From Robertmurraya sp. (lineage in GTDB: Bacteria; Bacillota; Bacilli; Bacillales; Cytobacillaceae): a stretch of DNA of 44,724 nucleotides. The position numbers and the translations under genes are program-made. The stretch lies in the NCBI GenBank assembly GCA_025451895.1, contig JANWJP010000065.1, forward strand, positions 1-44,724, in the 5' to 3' direction. Shown here in pieces: positions 43,242 to 44,724 of the stretch (positions are counted from its first letter, which is position 1; every line of letters starts with the position of its first letter). The notes beneath the pieces were generated by a model. The model was not told where the DNA came from and did not search any database. It saw only the letters and a list, made by a program, of their open reading frames with translations.

Positions 43242-44724
43242 CTAATACTTATCCATCGGATTATAAAGACTGATATCAGGATGTTTCTCACGGAACCAAC
43301 GCATGGCAAAATCATTTTCAAAAAGAAATACTTTATGATCATACCGGTCCGTCACGAGCAGGCTCCGTGAACTGGACAGATTCTCGTTAATTTCATCATC
43401 CTCGATCCACCGGGCAATTCTTGAACCCATGCTTTCCAGCACTACGTCCACATTATATTCATTCTTCATCCGGTGTTCAAAAACCTCAAATTGCAGTTGT
43501 CCGACAGCACCCAATAAATATTCACCCGTCTTCACTGTTTTAAATAACTGAATTGCCCCCTCTTGAACAAGCTGGTGAATACCTTTATGAAAATGTTTTT
43601 GCTTCATCACGTTTTTAGCAGTCACTCTCGCAAATAATTCAGGAGTAAATTGGGGAAGTTTTTCATATTGAAACTTTTTCCCCGCTGTCAAAGTATCGCC
43701 AATTTGATAGGTTCCCGGATCATATAACCCGATAATATCACCGCTTACGGCTTCGTCAACTGTACTTCTGTCATCCGCCATAAATTGAGTGGATTGCGAC
43801 AGTTTCATCTGTTTCCCGAGACGGGGGACATGGACAGTCATTCCCCTTTCAAATTTCCCTGAGCAAACACGTACAAACGCGATCCGATCCCGGTGAGCCG
43901 GATTCATATTGGCTTGAATTTTAAAAACAAATCCGGAAAATTCCTCAGAAAGCGGGTCAATCAATCCTTCTGATGACTTTCTGCCCCTCGGTGGCGGGGC
44001 AAATTTCAAATATGTTTCTAAAAAGGTTTGAACGCCAAATGCGGTCAACGCACTACCAAAAAATACCGGAGTCAACTCACCGGATGCAATCTTTTCTTCG
44101 GAAAATGCATTGCCAGCTTCTTCAAGGAGCAAAATCTCCTCCAGCGTTTGTTCATAAAGCGCATTCTCTTTTATCGGATGCTCTCCTTCTATTTCTCCGT
44201 CATCATTCAAATTAATAAACCGGTTTGATTGATCGGCGCGATATTGTTCAATCCGGTTATAATAGCGGTCATAAAGTCCCAGAAATTCTTTTCCCATTCC
44301 GATCGGCCAATTCATGGGATAGGCTTCAATCGCCATTACTTCTTCAAGCTCGGCAATCAAATCAAGGGGGGCCCTTCCTTCCCGGTCAAGTTTATTAATA
44401 AAGGTAAAAACCGGTATCCCGCTCATCCGGCAAACCTTGAAAAGCTTTAAAGTTTGTTCTTCTATCCCTTTGGCACTGTCAATAATCATGACGGCACTGT
44501 CAACGGCTGTTAATGTTCGATATGTATCTTCACTGAAATCCTGGTGCCCCGGGGTATCAAGAATATTAACCCGGTAACCGTTATAATCAAAATGCATGAC
44601 GCTTGAAGTAACTGAAATCCCTCTCTGCTTCTCAATTTCCATCCAGTCGCTGGTTGCAAATTTGCCCGTCTTTTTTCCTTTTACCGTTCCTGCAGACCGA
44701 ATCGCCCCGCCAAATAAAAGCAAT
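43242..44724 (-). CDS. prfC: Peptide chain release factor 3 (RF3), N-terminus beyond the window
   Basis: 494 codons are visible; about 30 N-terminal residues with the P-loop lie beyond 44724. It is a translational GTPase that recycles RF1/RF2. G2 is in [12 protein letters not shown]3 is DTPGHQD and G4 is NKLDREG. RF3-specific features are [16 protein letters not shown] and the C-terminal [19 protein letters not shown]. No frameshift seen. The first visible in-frame codon (TTG, Leu) is internal, not the start. Confidence 0.96.
   Translation of the reverse strand, partial: LLLFGGAIRSAGTVKGKKTGKFATSDWMEIEKQRGISVTSSVMHFDYNGYRVNILDTPGHQDFSEDTYRTLTAVDSAVMIIDSAKGIEEQTLKLFKVCRMSGIPVFTFINKLDREGRAPLDLIAELEEVMAIEAYPMNWPIGMGKEFLGLYDRYYNRIEQYRADQSNRFINLNDDGEIEGEHPIKENALYEQTLEEILLLEEAGNAFSEEKIASGELTPVFFGSALTAFGVQTFLETYLKFAPPPRGRKSSEGLIDPLSEEFSGFVFKIQANMNPAHRDRIAFVRVCSGKFERGMTVHVPRLGKQMKLSQSTQFMADDRSTVDEAVSGDIIGLYDPGTYQIGDTLTAGKKFQYEKLPQFTPELFARVTAKNVMKQKHFHKGIHQLVQEGAIQLFKTVKTGEYLLGAVGQLQFEVFEHRMKNEYNVDVVLESMGSRIARWIEDDEINENLSSSRSLLVTDRYDHKVFLFENDFAMRWFREKHPDISLYNPMDKY

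Overview
The window is chromosomal DNA from a low-GC, endospore-forming Bacillaceae. Spore-formers are indicated by an alpha/beta-type small acid-soluble spore protein (SASP), three very small proteins that look like gamma-type SASPs, and a Spo0E-like phosphatase. Gene content and order match the Bacillus subtilis pdh-rnjA-ktrC-ccpC-ykuL-ykuJ-ykuI-ykuE-ykyB and ykwC-ptsHI-ykvS-ykvI-clpE neighbourhoods. Many genes use TTG or GTG starts behind strong AGGAGG-type ribosome sites. The genus cannot be fixed from this sequence. No rRNA, tRNA or CRISPR array was seen.

Layout. 1-2.2 kb: start of pdhC, then pdhB and pdhA (minus strand), with a sigma-A promoter and a leader of about 280 nt. 2.7-7.8 kb: lipoprotein ykyA, peptide deformylase, HAD phosphatase ykrA, an isolated 23-codon cationic amphipathic peptide gene, and rpoY-rnjA. 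7.9-16 kb: ktrC, ccpC, the c-di-AMP receptor gene ykuL (darB), ykuJ, a metallo-beta-lactamase-fold hydrolase, a secreted DUF3993-like protein, ykuI (degenerate EAL), Tat-exported phosphoesterase ykuE, and ykyB. 16-25.5 kb: a Cys-cluster miniprotein, a SASP-like miniprotein, ykwC, a structured RNA matching the Bacillaceae-1 motif, ptsHI without ptsG, ykvS, a CPBP protease, ykvI, and clpE under CtsR boxes. 25.5-29.2 kb: a czcD-czrA metal efflux operon with a visible operator, then a decayed fosmidomycin-resistance-type transporter gene interrupted by a 118-bp fragment resembling an IS200/IS605 right end.

29.3-38.5 kb is the most unusual part: fixABCX (electron-bifurcating ETF complex plus ferredoxin) and a two-gene pyruvate:ferredoxin oxidoreductase (PFOR) whose modules are arranged as alpha+beta in one polypeptide and gamma+ferredoxin in the other. 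Between them lie a 968-bp gene-free stretch rich in hairpins, a spo0E-like gene and ogt. No nif gene is visible. The PFOR promoter region carries two GTGTATACA boxes, and a related box overlaps the pdhA -10 element. 39-44.7 kb: a B12-binding radical SAM protein, two butt-joined SASP-like genes with a sigma-G-like promoter, the Ktr channel subunit, an alpha/beta SASP gene, and prfC cut by the window edge.

How the genes may work together (inference). PDH and PFOR give two routes from pyruvate to acetyl-CoA, one yielding NADH and the other reduced ferredoxin. FixABCX could exchange electrons among NADH, ferredoxin and quinone. KtrC/Ktr channel and DarB are both tied to potassium and c-di-AMP homeostasis in related species.
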